From Paracoccus aeridis (GTDB lineage: Bacteria > Pseudomonadota > Alphaproteobacteria > Rhodobacterales > Rhodobacteraceae): a stretch of DNA of 64,000 nucleotides. Positions 18,843-28,997 of this stretch are shown piece after piece. The stretch covers positions 53,045 to 117,044 of the forward strand of contig NZ_SELD02000008.1 in assembly GCF_004923205.2 (NCBI RefSeq), read 5' to 3'. Under the pieces are notes generated by a model, which was not told the DNA's origin, ran no database searches, and was given only the letters and a program-made list of their open reading frames with translations. Position numbers and translations under genes: made by a program. Position 1 is the stretch's first letter. Every line of letters starts with the position of its first letter.

Positions 18843-20450
18843 ATGCTGAACAGACTGAGCCTCGCGGCCGCGCTGACACTGGCCACCGCGCTTGCCTCTG
18901 CGACCTCGGCGCTGGCGCAGGCGGACACGCCGCAGCCCGGCGGCAAGCTGGTCTTCGTGGCGCCCTACGGCGGGTCGATCACCTCGCTCGACATCACGGC
19001 GACCCCCCACGCCCAGGACGAGATCGTCGCCAAGGCGATGAACGCCTCGCTCTACAGCTGGAACGCGGACACGAACCAGCCCGAGCTCGAGCTGGCCGAG
19101 TCAGTCGAGAAGTCGGCGGATGGCAAGACCTACACCTACAAGCTGCGCGACGCGACCTTCCACAACGGCGCGAAGCTGACCGCCGACGACGTGATCTACA
19201 GCTACAACCGGCTGGGCGACCCCAAGCGCGCGCTGCCGGGCGCTGAGCAGATCCTGCGCATCGCGGGGGCCGCGGAGTACCAGGCCGGGACGGCGGACTC
19301 GATCTCGGGCCTGAAGAAGATCGACGACCGCACGGTCGAGATCACGATGACCGACATCAACGATCCGGGCTGGCAGCTGATGTCGAACTTCGCCCCCATC
19401 TACAGCAAGGACTACCCCGAGGATCAGCTGGCGTCGAAGCCGAACGGCCTGGGGCCGTTCAAGCTCGCGAACTACGTCCCCGGCGCCAAGGTCGAGCTGG
19501 AGAAGTTCGACGGCTACTACGAAGAGGGCAAGCCCTACCTCGACAGGCTCGACATCATGCTGATGGAGGAAGCGGCGGCCCGCGACGTGGCCTTCCGCAA
19601 CGGCGAGATCGACGTGAACGTGCTGGGGCCGACGCAGTACGCGGCCTATCGGGCAGAGCCCGCGCTGGCCGAGAATCTGCTGGAGGTGGCCGAGGTCTAT
19701 ACCCGCAACATCGGCTTCAACCCCAAGGTCGAGGCGTTCAAGGACAAGCGCGTCCGGCAGGCGATCAACTACGCGATCGACAAGGACCTGATCGTCACGA
19801 AGCTTTTGAAGGACAAGGCCTATCCGGCCGTGTCGTGGCTGCCGGTGTCGTCGCCGGCCTTCGACAAGGACGCCAGGCCCTATCCGTTCGACCCCGAAAA
19901 GGCCAAGGCGCTGCTGGCCGAGGCGGGCTATGCCGACAACCTGTCGTTCTCGGTCACGGCGCAGCCCAACGAAAGCTGGGGGATCCCGATCGTCGAGGCG
20001 ATCATCCCGATGCTGGCCCGCGTGGGGGTCACCGTGACGACCGACCCGGTGGACGGCTCTGTCTTCAGCGACAAGCTGCTGGCGGACGACTTCCAGGCCT
20101 ACATCTGGTCGAACTCCTCGGGGCCCGACCCGCTGCACTACCTGCGCTGCTTCCATTCCAAGACGCCGCAGAGCGCCTGCAACTACGTCAAGTTCTCGAA
20201 CCCCGAGTTCGACGCCCTGCTGGATCAGGCCGGGGCCGAGCCCGACCACGACAAGCAGACCGCGCTGCTGAAGCAGGCCAACAACATGCTGCAGGACGAA
20301 GCACCGGTCTGGTTCTTCAACTACAACAAGGCGGTGATGGGCGTGCAGCCGTGGGTGCACGGGCTCAAGCCGAACTCGGTCGAGCTGGCGATCCAGGACT
20401 ACCAGGACGTCTGGATCGACGACACCGCGCCCGCGTCGCGCCGGCAGTGA
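18843..20450 (+). CDS. peptide-type ABC transporter substrate-binding protein (SBP_bac_5)
   Basis: This 535-residue protein has a signal peptide (about residues 1-25, cleavage after ALAQA) and the family 5 extracellular solute-binding fold (PQPGGKLVFVAPYGGSITSLDI, ESVEKSADGKTYTYKLRDATFHNGAKLTADDVIYSYNR). Relatives bind di/oligopeptides, nickel or other small solutes; the ligand cannot be read here. A good GGGAG site precedes ATG 18843. It is followed by a hairpin and then two permease and two ATPase genes, giving a complete Dpp/Opp-type importer. Confidence 0.9.
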   Translation: MLNRLSLAAALTLATALASATSALAQADTPQPGGKLVFVAPYGGSITSLDITATPHAQDEIVAKAMNASLYSWNADTNQPELELAESVEKSADGKTYTYKLRDATFHNGAKLTADDVIYSYNRLGDPKRALPGAEQILRIAGAAEYQAGTADSISGLKKIDDRTVEITMTDINDPGWQLMSNFAPIYSKDYPEDQLASKPNGLGPFKLANYVPGAKVELEKFDGYYEEGKPYLDRLDIMLMEEAAARDVAFRNGEIDVNVLGPTQYAAYRAEPALAENLLEVAEVYTRNIGFNPKVEAFKDKRVRQAINYAIDKDLIVTKLLKDKAYPAVSWLPVSSPAFDKDARPYPFDPEKAKALLAEAGYADNLSFSVTAQPNESWGIPIVEAIIPMLARVGVTVTTDPVDGSVFSDKLLADDFQAYIWSNSSGPDPLHYLRCFHSKTPQSACNYVKFSNPEFDALLDQAGAEPDHDKQTALLKQANNMLQDEAPVWFFNYNKAVMGVQPWVHGLKPNSVELAIQDYQDVWIDDTAPASRRQ

Positions 20451-20475
20451 GGGGCCGGCCCACCCTGCCGATGTC

Positions 20476-20496
20476 GGGGGCCGCTTGCCGGCCCCC
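20476..20496 (+). terminator. intercistronic hairpin after the substrate-binding protein gene
   Basis: An 8-bp GC stem GGGGGCCG / CGGCCCCC with loop CTTGC is followed by TTCT, 26 nt after the binding-protein stop. Such hairpins commonly stabilise binding-protein mRNA or attenuate downstream permease genes; partial read-through is inferred because the transporter genes follow directly. Confidence 0.55.
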
Positions 20497-20547
20497 TTCT
20501 GCCGATCGGCGCGCCCCGGCCCGGCACGCCGGGGGGAGTGACGGGCG

Positions 20548-21483
20548 ATGATGGGGTTCGTCCTGCGCCGGGTACTGCAGATGATCCCGACGATCCTCGC
20601 GGTCGTGCTGATCATCTTCTTCATCTTCAGCGTCGTGCCCGGCAGCTTCCTCACCAGCCTGATGGCCGAGGGCCGCAACATGACGAACGCGGACGTGCTG
20701 GCGCAGATGAACGCGCAGTTCGGCCTGGACGACCCGATCCCGGTCCGGCTGTGGAACTATGTTTCGGGCCTGCTGCAGTTCGACCTCGGGATCTCGTACC
20801 GCACGCGCGAGCCGGTGACGTCGGTGCTTGGTCCCCGGCTCTGGCCCTCGGTCCAGCTGGCGATCGCCGCGATGACCTTTGCGGCCGCGGTGGGCATCCC
20901 GCTGGGCTTCATGGCCGCGCTGCGGCCGGGAAGCCTGTTCGACAGCCTGACGATGGTGACGGCCGTGTCCGGCCTGTCGGTGCCGGAGTTCTGGCTGGGC
21001 CTGCTTCTGATGTATGTCTTCGCGCTGCAGCTGGGCTGGCTGCCGAGCTTCGGCTACCAGGAAAACAGCCTGCGCCACCTGGTCCTGCCCGCCATCGCGC
21101 TGGGGGTGTCGCCGATGGCGCTGCTGGCGCGGACGACGCGGGCGGGCGTCCTCGACGTGATGAACGCCGACTTCGTCCGCACCGCGCGGGCCAAGGGCGT
21201 GAGCGAGCCGCGCCTCGTCCGCGCCCACATCACCCGCAACGTCCTCGTGCTGGTGCTGACGACGATGGGGCTGCAGATCGGGTCGCTGATGGGGCAGGCC
21301 ATCGTGATCGAGAAGCTATTCTCGTGGCCCGGCATCGGGTCGCTGCTGGTCGATAGCGTGTCGGTCCGCGACATCCCGGTGGTGCAGGGCGCGGTGCTGG
21401 TGATCGTGCTGTGGTTCCTCGTGATCAACATGCTGGTGGACATCGCCTATGCGCTGATCGATCCGCGCATCAAGGTGGCCTGA
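20548..21483 (+). CDS. ABC transporter permease, DppB/OppB type
   Basis: This 311-residue inner-membrane permease has about six transmembrane helices, starting MMGFVLRRVLQMIPTILAVVLIIFFIF. It carries the N-terminal OppB pattern with periplasmic GLDDPIPVRLWNY and the cytoplasmic EAA-like loop FVRTARAKGVSEPRLVRAHITRN that contacts the ATPases. It starts 51 nt after the intercistronic hairpin and ends 3 nt before the second permease. Confidence 0.92.
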   Translation: MMGFVLRRVLQMIPTILAVVLIIFFIFSVVPGSFLTSLMAEGRNMTNADVLAQMNAQFGLDDPIPVRLWNYVSGLLQFDLGISYRTREPVTSVLGPRLWPSVQLAIAAMTFAAAVGIPLGFMAALRPGSLFDSLTMVTAVSGLSVPEFWLGLLLMYVFALQLGWLPSFGYQENSLRHLVLPAIALGVSPMALLARTTRAGVLDVMNADFVRTARAKGVSEPRLVRAHITRNVLVLVLTTMGLQIGSLMGQAIVIEKLFSWPGIGSLLVDSVSVRDIPVVQGAVLVIVLWFLVINMLVDIAYALIDPRIKVA

Positions 21484-21486
21484 CGC

Positions 21487-22302
21487 ATGCGCTTCAACTT
21501 CGTGTTCGGCCTTTTCCTGGTGTCCGTCGTGGTCCTCGCCGCACTGCTCGCCGGGCTGCTGGCGCCGTTCCATCCGATCATGGACGCGGACCTGATGTCG
21601 TCCGAGCTGCCCCCCGGCGCCCCGCACTGGATGGGCACCGACGCGCAGGGGCGCGACGTGCTATCGCGCATCCTCTACGGCGCGCGGGTGTCGCTGATGG
21701 TGGGGGTCGTGTCGCAGATCATCAATTCCACCATCGGCGCGGCGCTGGGGATCTCGGCGGGGTATTTCGGCGGCGTCTGGGACGATTTCGTCAACGGGCT
21801 GACGAACGTGATGCTGGCGATCCCGTCCCTGGTGTTCGCGCTGGCGATCATGGCGGTGCTGGGGCCGGGGCTGCCGAGCCTGCTGATCGCGCTTGGCCTC
21901 ACCAACTGGTCCTGGACCTGCCGGATCGCCCGCGGGTCCACCCTGTCGCTGAAGTCGCAGAGCTTCGTGCTGGCGGCAAAGGCCGCGGGCTTCAGCGACT
22001 GGAACATCATGCGCACGCAGATCCTGCCCAACATCGTAGGGCCCCTGCTGGTCATCGGCACGCTGGGGATCGGCAGCGCCGTGCTGGCCGAGGCGGCGCT
22101 GTCGTTCCTGGGCATCGGCATCCGCCCGCCGACGCCCAGCTGGGGCAACATGCTGACCGACGCGCGCGAATTGCTGCGGACCGCGCCCTGGGCCGCGATC
22201 TTTCCCGGCCTTGCCATCTTCGTGACGGTGCTGGGCTTCAACCTGCTGGGGGACGGCCTGCGCGACATGCTGGACCCGCACATGCGGACCCGCCGGGAAT
22301 GA
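21487..22302 (+). CDS. ABC transporter permease, DppC/OppC type
   Basis: This 271-residue second permease has the DppC N-terminal signature PPGAPHWMGTDAQGRDVLSRILYGARVSL and the EAA loop FVLAAKAAGFSDWNIMRTQILPN. The C-terminal SWGNMLTDARELLRTAPWAAIFPGLAIF segment is typical. It pairs with the DppB-type permease 3 nt upstream. The first ATPase gene starts 10 nt downstream. Confidence 0.93.
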   Translation: MRFNFVFGLFLVSVVVLAALLAGLLAPFHPIMDADLMSSELPPGAPHWMGTDAQGRDVLSRILYGARVSLMVGVVSQIINSTIGAALGISAGYFGGVWDDFVNGLTNVMLAIPSLVFALAIMAVLGPGLPSLLIALGLTNWSWTCRIARGSTLSLKSQSFVLAAKAAGFSDWNIMRTQILPNIVGPLLVIGTLGIGSAVLAEAALSFLGIGIRPPTPSWGNMLTDARELLRTAPWAAIFPGLAIFVTVLGFNLLGDGLRDMLDPHMRTRRE

Positions 22303-22312
22303 GGGGGCGGCG

Positions 22313-23269
22313 ATGAAGGCAGCGACAAGGACGAAGGACGGGCACATGCCCAACCCCGACCCGCTTCTGTCGGTGCGCGACCTGCGGGTGCAGGTCGGCC
22401 GGCGCGGGCCGCAGATCCTGCACGGCATCAACCTCGACATCCTGCCGGGCGAGACGTACGGCCTCGTCGGGGAATCCGGCAGCGGGAAAAGCGTCACTGG
22501 CCTGTCGATCATGGGGCTTCTGAAGCGGCCCCTGAACGTCAGCGCAGGCTCAATCCACTACCAGGACCAGAACCTGCTGAAGCTCGCGCCACGCGCGCGC
22601 AGGCGGCTGCGCGGCGACCGGATCGCGATGATCTTCCAGGAACCGATGACGGCGCTGAACCCGGTCGCGTCCATCGGCACCCAGATCGCCGAGATGTTCG
22701 TGATCCACCGCGGCCTGGACTGGCCCGCGGCCCGCAGGCGCGCGGTCGAGGCGCTGGACAGCGTGCAGGTCCCCTCGCCCGAGGAACGGGCCCGCGCCTA
22801 TCCGCACCAGCTGTCGGGCGGCATGCGCCAGCGGGTGATGATCGCGATCGCGCTGGCCTGCCGCCCGGACCTCCTGATCGCGGACGAGCCGACGACGGCG
22901 CTCGACGTGACCGTGCAGGCGGGGGTCCTGAAGCTCATCGACGAACTGTGCCGGGCCGAGGGGACGGCGGTGCTGCTGGTCAGCCACGACCTTGGCGTGA
23001 TCGCCAACATGTGCCAGCGCGTGGGCGTCATGGATCGCGGCCGGCTGATCGAGGAACAGGACACCGTCGCGCTGTTCTCGAACCCGCTCCACCCCTATAC
23101 GCGCGGGCTGCTGGCGGCGCGCCCGCGCCTTGGCTCGCGGGTCGAGGGCGGGCGCAAGCGCCTGACCGAACTGGAGGAGATCGTGCCGCCGAACGCCCGC
23201 GGCCACGACGCGCCGACGCTGGTCACCCCCCGCGGCGTCAGGGCCGCGCGGGCGGAGGCGACGGCATGA
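22313..23269 (+). CDS. ABC transporter ATP-binding protein, DppD type
   Basis: This 318-residue nucleotide-binding subunit has Walker A GESGSGKS at 53-60, signature [34 protein letters not shown] with Walker B, and the C-terminal oligopeptide-type extension ([14 protein letters not shown]). ATG 22313 follows GAGGGGG; ATG 22346 (MPNPDPLL) is a possible internal start. Its TGA overlaps the next ATG by 4 nt. Confidence 0.92.
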   Translation: MKAATRTKDGHMPNPDPLLSVRDLRVQVGRRGPQILHGINLDILPGETYGLVGESGSGKSVTGLSIMGLLKRPLNVSAGSIHYQDQNLLKLAPRARRRLRGDRIAMIFQEPMTALNPVASIGTQIAEMFVIHRGLDWPAARRRAVEALDSVQVPSPEERARAYPHQLSGGMRQRVMIAIALACRPDLLIADEPTTALDVTVQAGVLKLIDELCRAEGTAVLLVSHDLGVIANMCQRVGVMDRGRLIEEQDTVALFSNPLHPYTRGLLAARPRLGSRVEGGRKRLTELEEIVPPNARGHDAPTLVTPRGVRAARAEATA

Positions 23270-24231
23270 CCGGACCCGCCCCGCTGCTGGAGATCCGCGA
23301 CCTGTCGGTCCACTTCGCCCGGCCCCGTCCGACGATCTTCCACCCGGCCGAGATGCTGCGCGCCGTCGACCATGTCGACCTGACGCTGCACGAGGGCGAG
23401 TGCCTCAGCATCGTGGGCGAATCCGGCTGCGGCAAGTCCACCACCGCGCTGGCGGTGATGGGGCTGCAGGAACCGACCGCCGGCACCGTCCTTTACCGCG
23501 GCAAGCCCCTGAACGGCCCCGGCGCGCCCGGCCGGAAGGAACGCGCGCGGATCGCGCAGATGGTGTTCCAGGACCCCTTCGCCTCGCTCAACCCGCGCAT
23601 CAGCATCGGCCGGATGCTCCTGGCGCAGCTGTCGCTACACGGCATCGCCTCGGGGTCCGAGGCGCGCGACCGCGTCGCCGAGATGCTGACCCGCGTCGGC
23701 CTGTCGCCCGACCACGCCCGGCGCTTCCCGCACGAGTTTTCCGGCGGCCAGCGCCAGCGCATCGGGATCGCCCGCGCGCTGATGCTCGACCCGCGCATCC
23801 TCGTCCTTGACGAGCCGCTGTCGGCGCTCGACGTGTCGATCCAGGCGCAGATCATCAACCTGCTGATGGAACTGCAGGAACGGCTGAAGCTGTCCTACAT
23901 CATGATCTCGCACGACCTCAGCGTGGTGGAACACGTGAGCGACCGCGTGGCCGTCATGTATTTCGGCCGCGTGGTCGAGGAAGGCGGCTGGAAGCAGGTC
24001 TTCACGACCCCGACCCACCCCTATACCCGCCGCCTGATCGACAGCGTGCCCGACATGGACGCGGTGCTGGCCCAGCGGCGCGAGCTGCCCCCGCCCGCGC
24101 CGGTCCCGGACGGGGCGCGCTTCTCGCCCGACATCTCGGCCCGGCCCGACCCGCGCACGATGCCGGAGCCGAGCCACCTCGCCACGATCGGCCCGGACCA
24201 CCGGGTGCGGCTTGCGGGAAAGGCGCCGTGA
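23266..24231 (+). CDS. ABC transporter ATP-binding protein, DppF type
   Basis: This 321-residue nucleotide-binding subunit has Walker A GESGCGKST at 51-59, signature FSGGQRQRIGIARAL, Walker B ILVLDEPLSALDVS and the C-terminal HPYTRRLIDSVP motif of peptide-transporter ATPases. Its ATG lies inside the DppD-type stop (ATGA), and its own TGA overlaps the GTG of the M81 gene by 4 nt, so ATPase and peptidase are probably translationally coupled. Confidence 0.92.
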   Translation: MTGPAPLLEIRDLSVHFARPRPTIFHPAEMLRAVDHVDLTLHEGECLSIVGESGCGKSTTALAVMGLQEPTAGTVLYRGKPLNGPGAPGRKERARIAQMVFQDPFASLNPRISIGRMLLAQLSLHGIASGSEARDRVAEMLTRVGLSPDHARRFPHEFSGGQRQRIGIARALMLDPRILVLDEPLSALDVSIQAQIINLLMELQERLKLSYIMISHDLSVVEHVSDRVAVMYFGRVVEEGGWKQVFTTPTHPYTRRLIDSVPDMDAVLAQRRELPPPAPVPDGARFSPDISARPDPRTMPEPSHLATIGPDHRVRLAGKAP

Positions 24232-25745
24232 CCTTCACCGTCCTCACCGCCGAGTTCATGCACGAAAGCAACACCTTCTCGCGCCTGCCCACGGCCCTGG
24301 GGATGTTCCGCGCCGACACCCTGCTGATGGGCGACGAGGCGATCGCGGTGCGGCGGGAAGCGAACACCGAGCTTGCCGGCTTCCTGGACGTGGGCCGCGC
24401 GCGCGGCTGGTCGGTGATCCACGCGGTATCCGCCCACGCGACGCCCGGCGGTCGTGTGACGAAGGACGCCTATGACCACATCGCCGGCGCGATCCTGGCA
24501 GCGGCGCGGAACAACCGCGACCGGCTGGACGGGATCGCGCTGGGTCTGCACGGCGCGATGGTGCCGGATTTCACCGACGACGGCGAAGGCTGGCTGCTCG
24601 CCCGCCTGCGCGAGATCGTCGGCCCCGATCTGCCCATCGCGGTGACGCTGGACCTGCACGCGATGGTGTCGGCGGACATGGTGCGCGACGCGCAGATCCT
24701 CGTGTCCTATCGCACCTATCCGCACATCGACATGCGCGAGACCGGCGCCAAGGCGGCAGCGCTGCTGCACCGGACGATGGCGGGAAAGATCGCGCCCCGC
24801 ACCTTGCGCGCCCATGTCCCGATGCTGGACGAAGCGAACGCGGGCCGTACCGACATCCCCGCGACACGCGCGCTGTATGACCGCGCCGCCGCGGCAGAGA
24901 CGGGCGGCGTGCTGGCGGTGTCGGTCAATGCGGGCTTCACCGGCGCCGACGTCGCCTGTGTCGGGCCGACGGTTCTGGCGGTCCACGACAGGAACGACCC
25001 CTCCGCCGAGGCAAGGGCGCGCGAGGTGGCGCGCGATCTTGCGGCGCGGATCTGGGACGGGCGGCGCGCGGGCGGCAACGTGTTCCTGGACGTGGAACAG
25101 GCGGTCGCCGAGGCGGTCGCGTGGAACGGGGACGGCCCGCTGGTGATCGCCGACTACGCCGACAATCCCGGCGCGGGCGCCTATGGCGATGCCACCGCGC
25201 TGCTGGAAGGGCTGCTGGACGCGGGCGTCGATGGCGCGGTGTTCGCCCCCATGGTCGACGCGCAGGCGGCGGCGGAGCTGCACCGGCACGCCGAAGGCGA
25301 CAGCGTGACGATCGACCTGGGCGGGAAGAACGATCCCGCCTTCGGCGGCGGGCCGCTGCGGCTGACGGGGGTGATCGAGCGTCTCTCCGATGGGGCCTAC
25401 ATCGGCGACGGCCCGATCCAGGGCGGTCTGCCGCACAGCTTCGGGCCGACCGCCGTCCTGCGGGTGGACGGCGTGCGGGTGCTGGTCGTGACCGAGACGA
25501 TGCAGATGGTCGATCTTCAGCAGCTGCGCGCCTTCGGGATCGAGCCGGCGCAAGCGCGCGTGCTGGTCCTGAAGTCCATGCAGCATTTCCGCGCGGCGTA
25601 TCAGCCGATCGCCAGTCGCGTGATCGTCTGCGACGCGGGCGGTCTTGCGACCCCGCAGGCAAGCCGCCGTTCCTATGTCCGCGCCCCGCGCCCGCTGTGG
25701 CCGCTGGACCGGGACTTCGACTTCACCGCGGCGACCGACCCCTGA
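24228..25745 (+). CDS. M81 family metallopeptidase, MlrC-like
   Basis: This 505-residue protein matches the microcystinase C family: AEFMHESNTFSRLPT at the N-terminus, GLHGAMVPDFTDDGEGWLLARLR, VTLDLHAMVSADMV, SYRTYPHIDMRETG, and a C-terminal domain with LKSMQHFRAAYQPIASRVI. MlrC from microcystin degraders cleaves linear peptides or Adda-containing fragments; most relatives have unknown substrates. It has no signal peptide, so it is cytoplasmic. GTG 24228 overlaps the upstream ATPase stop, tying it to the importer; processing of an imported peptide-like compound is a reasonable inference. Confidence 0.85.
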   Translation: MTFTVLTAEFMHESNTFSRLPTALGMFRADTLLMGDEAIAVRREANTELAGFLDVGRARGWSVIHAVSAHATPGGRVTKDAYDHIAGAILAAARNNRDRLDGIALGLHGAMVPDFTDDGEGWLLARLREIVGPDLPIAVTLDLHAMVSADMVRDAQILVSYRTYPHIDMRETGAKAAALLHRTMAGKIAPRTLRAHVPMLDEANAGRTDIPATRALYDRAAAAETGGVLAVSVNAGFTGADVACVGPTVLAVHDRNDPSAEARAREVARDLAARIWDGRRAGGNVFLDVEQAVAEAVAWNGDGPLVIADYADNPGAGAYGDATALLEGLLDAGVDGAVFAPMVDAQAAAELHRHAEGDSVTIDLGGKNDPAFGGGPLRLTGVIERLSDGAYIGDGPIQGGLPHSFGPTAVLRVDGVRVLVVTETMQMVDLQQLRAFGIEPAQARVLVLKSMQHFRAAYQPIASRVIVCDAGGLATPQASRRSYVRAPRPLWPLDRDFDFTAATDP

Positions 25746-25760
25746 GCCGGCATGAAAAAA

Positions 25761-25778
25761 GGGCCGCAACCGCGGCCC
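25761..25778 (-). terminator. terminator between infB and the M81 gene
   Basis: A 7-bp stem GGGCCGC / GCGGCCC with a 4-nt loop is followed on the minus strand by TTTTTT, making a strong infB terminator 23 nt past its stop. On the plus strand it is followed by CTTTC, so it may also end the M81 transcript. Confidence 0.8.
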
Positions 25779-25801
25779 CTTTCGCTGTCTGGCGTGCGGG
25801 A

Positions 25802-28357
25802 TCAGAGCTTCCGCTCGACCTCCTCGCGTTCGAAGATCTCGATGATGTCGCCCTTGCGGATGTCGTCGTAGTTCTCGAACGCCATGCCGCATTCCTGGCC
25901 GGACTGGACTTCCTTGACCTCGTCCTTGAAGCGCTTGAGCGTCTTCAGCGTGCCCTCGTGGATCACGACGTTGTCGCGCAGCAGGCGCACGCCCGCCGAA
26001 CGGCGCGCCACGCCTTCGGTCACGAGACAGCCGGCGACGTTGCCGACGCCCGAGACGCGGAACACTTCGCGGATCTCGGCATAGCCGATGAAGTTCTCGC
26101 GCACCTCGGCCTTGAGCATCCCCGACGCCGCCGCCTTGATGTCGTCCACCAGGTCGTAGATGATCGAGTAGTAGCGGATCTCGACCCCCTTCTGGTTGGC
26201 GGAGTTGCGGGCCGGGGCGTTGGCGCGGACGTTGAAGCCGATGACCGGCGCGTTCGACGCCTCGGCCAGGCCCACGTCGCTCTCGGTGATCGCGCCGACG
26301 CCCGAGTGCAGCACGCGGACGCGCACCTCCTCGTTGCCGACCTTTTCCAGCGCCTGCACGATGGCCTCGGCCGAGCCCTGCACGTCGGCCTTCACGACCA
26401 CGCCCAGTTCGGCCACGTTCAGGTCCGCCTTAGCCTTGGCCATCAGCTGTTCCAGCGTGGTCGCGGCACCGGCGGCGGCGCGCTTGTCCTTGGCGGCCGA
26501 GATCCGGTAGTCCGCGATCTCGCGGGCCTGCGCCTCGGTTTCCACGACGTTCAGCACGTCACCGGCCTCGGGCGTGCCGTTCAGGCCCAGCACCTCGACC
26601 GGGGCCGAGGGGCCGGCGGTCGGGACGCGCTCGCCCTTGTCGTTGATGAGCGCGCGGACCTTGCCCCACTGCTCGCCCACGACGAAGATGTCGCCCTGCT
26701 TCAGCGTCCCGTTCTGGACCAGGACCGTCGCGACCGGGCCGCGGCCGACGTCGAGCTTGGCCTCGATCACCGCGCCCATGGCGGCGCGATCGGGGTTGGC
26801 GCGCAGTTCCAGGATCTCGGCCTGCAGCGCGATCGCTTCCAGCAGTTCGTCCAGGCCCTGCCCGGTATGGGCCGACACCTCGACGTCCTGCACGTCGCCC
26901 GACATCTCCTCGACCACGACCTCGTGCTGCAGCAGGTCCGTGCGGACCTTCTGCGGGTTGGCCGAGGGCTTGTCGATCTTGTTGATCGCGACGATCATCG
27001 GGACGTTCGCGGCCTTGGCGTGGTTGATCGCCTCGACCGTCTGCGGCATCACCGCGTCGTCGGCGGCCACGACCAGGACGACGATGTCGGTCACGTTCGC
27101 GCCGCGCGCGCGCATCGAGGTGAAGGCCGCGTGGCCCGGCGTGTCGAGGAAGGTGAGCGTCGATCCCGAATCCGTCGCCACCTGGTAGGCGCCGATGTGC
27201 TGGGTGATCCCGCCCGCCTCGCCCGACACGACGTTCGCCTGCCGGATCTTGTCCAGAAGCGAGGTCTTGCCGTGGTCGACATGGCCCATGATCGTGACGA
27301 TCGGGGCGCGCGGCTGCAGGTCGCCCGGCGCGTCGTCCTGGGTGTGCAGCGCCTGTTCGACGTCGGCGTCGCTGACGCGCACGGTCTTGTGGCCGAATTC
27401 CTCGATCACGAGTTCCGCGGTGTCCGCGTCGATGGTCTGGTTGGCCGTGACCATCATGCCCATCTTCATCAGCGACTTGATCACGTCGGCCACGCGCTCG
27501 GCCATCCGGTTCGCAAGCTCGCTGACCACGATCGTCTCGGGCAGCTGCACGTCGCGCACCTGCTTTTCGGCGCGCATCGACTGGCCCATCGCCTTGGCGC
27601 GGGCCTTTTCCTGCTTGCGCTTCATCGCGGCGAGCGACCGGGTGCGGCCCCCCTCGCCGCCGGCCAGCGCCTGCGTGAGCGACAGGCGGCCGGTGCGGCG
27701 GTTGTCGTCGGCCTTGGCCTTGGCCTTGGCGTCGCTGTCGCCACCCGCGTCGCGGCGGTCGCGATCGGTCTTGCGCGGCGCGGCCAAGGCCACGCCCTTG
27801 GTTTCCGCGCGCGAGGCGGCAGCCTCGGCCGCGGCACGGTCGGCGGGCGCGTCGGTGGCGGGCTTGGCCGTCACCTCGGCCTTCTTCTGGGCGCGCAGGC
27901 GGGCTTCCTCGGCCTTGCGGGCCTCTTCCTCTTCCTTGGCGCGCAGCGCCTCGACGCGCTCGCGCTCCTCGCGCTCCTTCGCCTCGATCTCGGCGCGGCG
28001 GCGTTCGCGTTCCTCTTCGCGGGCACGCTCCTCGGCGGCGCGGGCGGCGGCTTCGCCGGCCTCGCGGGCCTTGGCCGCGGCAAGCGCCTTGAGCCGGCGC
28101 TCCATCTCCGCCTCGGAGATCCCGGCCGGGCGCTTCGAGGGGTCGGAGGCCACGGCGGCGGGAGAGTTCGGACGCGGTGCCGCGCCCCCCGCGGCAGCTG
28201 CAGCGGACGGCTTGGGCACGACGACCCGCTTGCGCTTGGTCTCGACCACCACGTTGTGGGTGCGGCCGTGGCTGAAGCTCTGCTTCACCTGGCCCGGGCG
28301 CCCACCGCCAAGACCGCCACCAACACCCAGGGGTTTCTTTCCGTCTTTATCGCTCAT
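25802..28357 (-). CDS. infB: translation initiation factor IF-2
   Basis: This 851-residue GTPase delivers initiator fMet-tRNA to the 30S subunit. The N-terminus ([22 protein letters not shown]) leads into a long charged Ala/Glu/Arg-rich helical region, then the G domain with [14 protein letters not shown] (P-loop, near residue 357), DTPGHAAF and NKIDKP motifs, then C-terminal domains binding fMet-tRNA. ATG 28357 ([12 protein letters not shown]) is chosen by family similarity and GGAAGGA upstream; an in-frame start 13 codons earlier is less likely. Its first 11 nt overlap the ylxR-type gene, completing the rimP-nusA-ylxR-infB order. Confidence 0.96.
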   Translation of the reverse strand: MSDKDGKKPLGVGGGLGGGRPGQVKQSFSHGRTHNVVVETKRKRVVVPKPSAAAAAGGAAPRPNSPAAVASDPSKRPAGISEAEMERRLKALAAAKAREAGEAAARAAEERAREEERERRRAEIEAKEREERERVEALRAKEEEEARKAEEARLRAQKKAEVTAKPATDAPADRAAAEAAASRAETKGVALAAPRKTDRDRRDAGGDSDAKAKAKADDNRRTGRLSLTQALAGGEGGRTRSLAAMKRKQEKARAKAMGQSMRAEKQVRDVQLPETIVVSELANRMAERVADVIKSLMKMGMMVTANQTIDADTAELVIEEFGHKTVRVSDADVEQALHTQDDAPGDLQPRAPIVTIMGHVDHGKTSLLDKIRQANVVSGEAGGITQHIGAYQVATDSGSTLTFLDTPGHAAFTSMRARGANVTDIVVLVVAADDAVMPQTVEAINHAKAANVPMIVAINKIDKPSANPQKVRTDLLQHEVVVEEMSGDVQDVEVSAHTGQGLDELLEAIALQAEILELRANPDRAAMGAVIEAKLDVGRGPVATVLVQNGTLKQGDIFVVGEQWGKVRALINDKGERVPTAGPSAPVEVLGLNGTPEAGDVLNVVETEAQAREIADYRISAAKDKRAAAGAATTLEQLMAKAKADLNVAELGVVVKADVQGSAEAIVQALEKVGNEEVRVRVLHSGVGAITESDVGLAEASNAPVIGFNVRANAPARNSANQKGVEIRYYSIIYDLVDDIKAAASGMLKAEVRENFIGYAEIREVFRVSGVGNVAGCLVTEGVARRSAGVRLLRDNVVIHEGTLKTLKRFKDEVKEVQSGQECGMAFENYDDIRKGDIIEIFEREEVERKL

Positions 28358-28982
28358 CCGTTCTCGAATCCTTCCCGGCAACCGAATTGCCGTCATGCCC
28401 GCGCAGACCGTTCAGTCGTGCGGCGTCCCGTATCACCTTTTCGGTCAGGCCCCCCGGCGCAAGCGCGCTGTGTATGACATGCGCGCGGCCGAAAGCCAAA
28501 CCCAATTCTGAAGCGGTGAGGCAGCCGAACCAGCGCCCGCCGGTCGGCGTCCACAGCTTGCCCTTGCCCCGGTCGGAGCCGTCGCTTGCCTGGAACAGCA
28601 CCTTCGCCCGCCCGCCGGCGAGCCATTCCTTGACCTTCTCGAAGCCCGCCACGGCATTGCCCGACTTGCGCGTGAGCGAGATCAGCTCGACCACCCGCCG
28701 CGCAAGCGCGGCCTCGATCCCCGCGACCAGATCGGCCGGAGCAGTAACATGGGCCTTCGCCCCGCGCGAAAAAAGACCCTTGGCGGCAGCTTTGTGCAGC
28801 GCCGCCGGGTCGGCGGTGACCCAGAAGCCCCGGCCCGGCAGCTTTTCCGCGAGGTCCGGCACCACCATCCCGTCGGGGCCGGCGACGAAGCGGATGAGCT
28901 CCGCCTTCGGCTGCACCTCGCCGGTGACGAGGCACCGCCGTTCGGCGATCTCGCGGTCCTTGTCGCGACCCCCGCGTGTCAA
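28347..28982 (-). CDS. YlxR-domain RNA-binding protein
   Basis: This 211-residue protein has an N-terminal YlxR (DUF448) domain, [41 protein letters not shown], fused to a C-terminal L7Ae-like segment (about residues 75-165; [24 protein letters not shown]). This two-domain form is common in alphaproteobacteria. The position between nusA and infB is the standard context. A role in RNA binding or transcription is known only broadly. It starts 15 nt after the nusA stop and overlaps infB by 11 nt. Confidence 0.88.
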   Translation of the reverse strand: MTRGGRDKDREIAERRCLVTGEVQPKAELIRFVAGPDGMVVPDLAEKLPGRGFWVTADPAALHKAAAKGLFSRGAKAHVTAPADLVAGIEAALARRVVELISLTRKSGNAVAGFEKVKEWLAGGRAKVLFQASDGSDRGKGKLWTPTGGRWFGCLTASELGLAFGRAHVIHSALAPGGLTEKVIRDAARLNGLRGHDGNSVAGKDSRTDER

Positions 28983-28997
28983 GAGCGGTCCGGGGCG

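Noticed and set aside
25121..28477. 1118-codon plus-strand frame over the M81 gene and antisense to infB
   Set aside because: Crosses the infB terminator and runs antisense to IF-2; composition is shadow-like.
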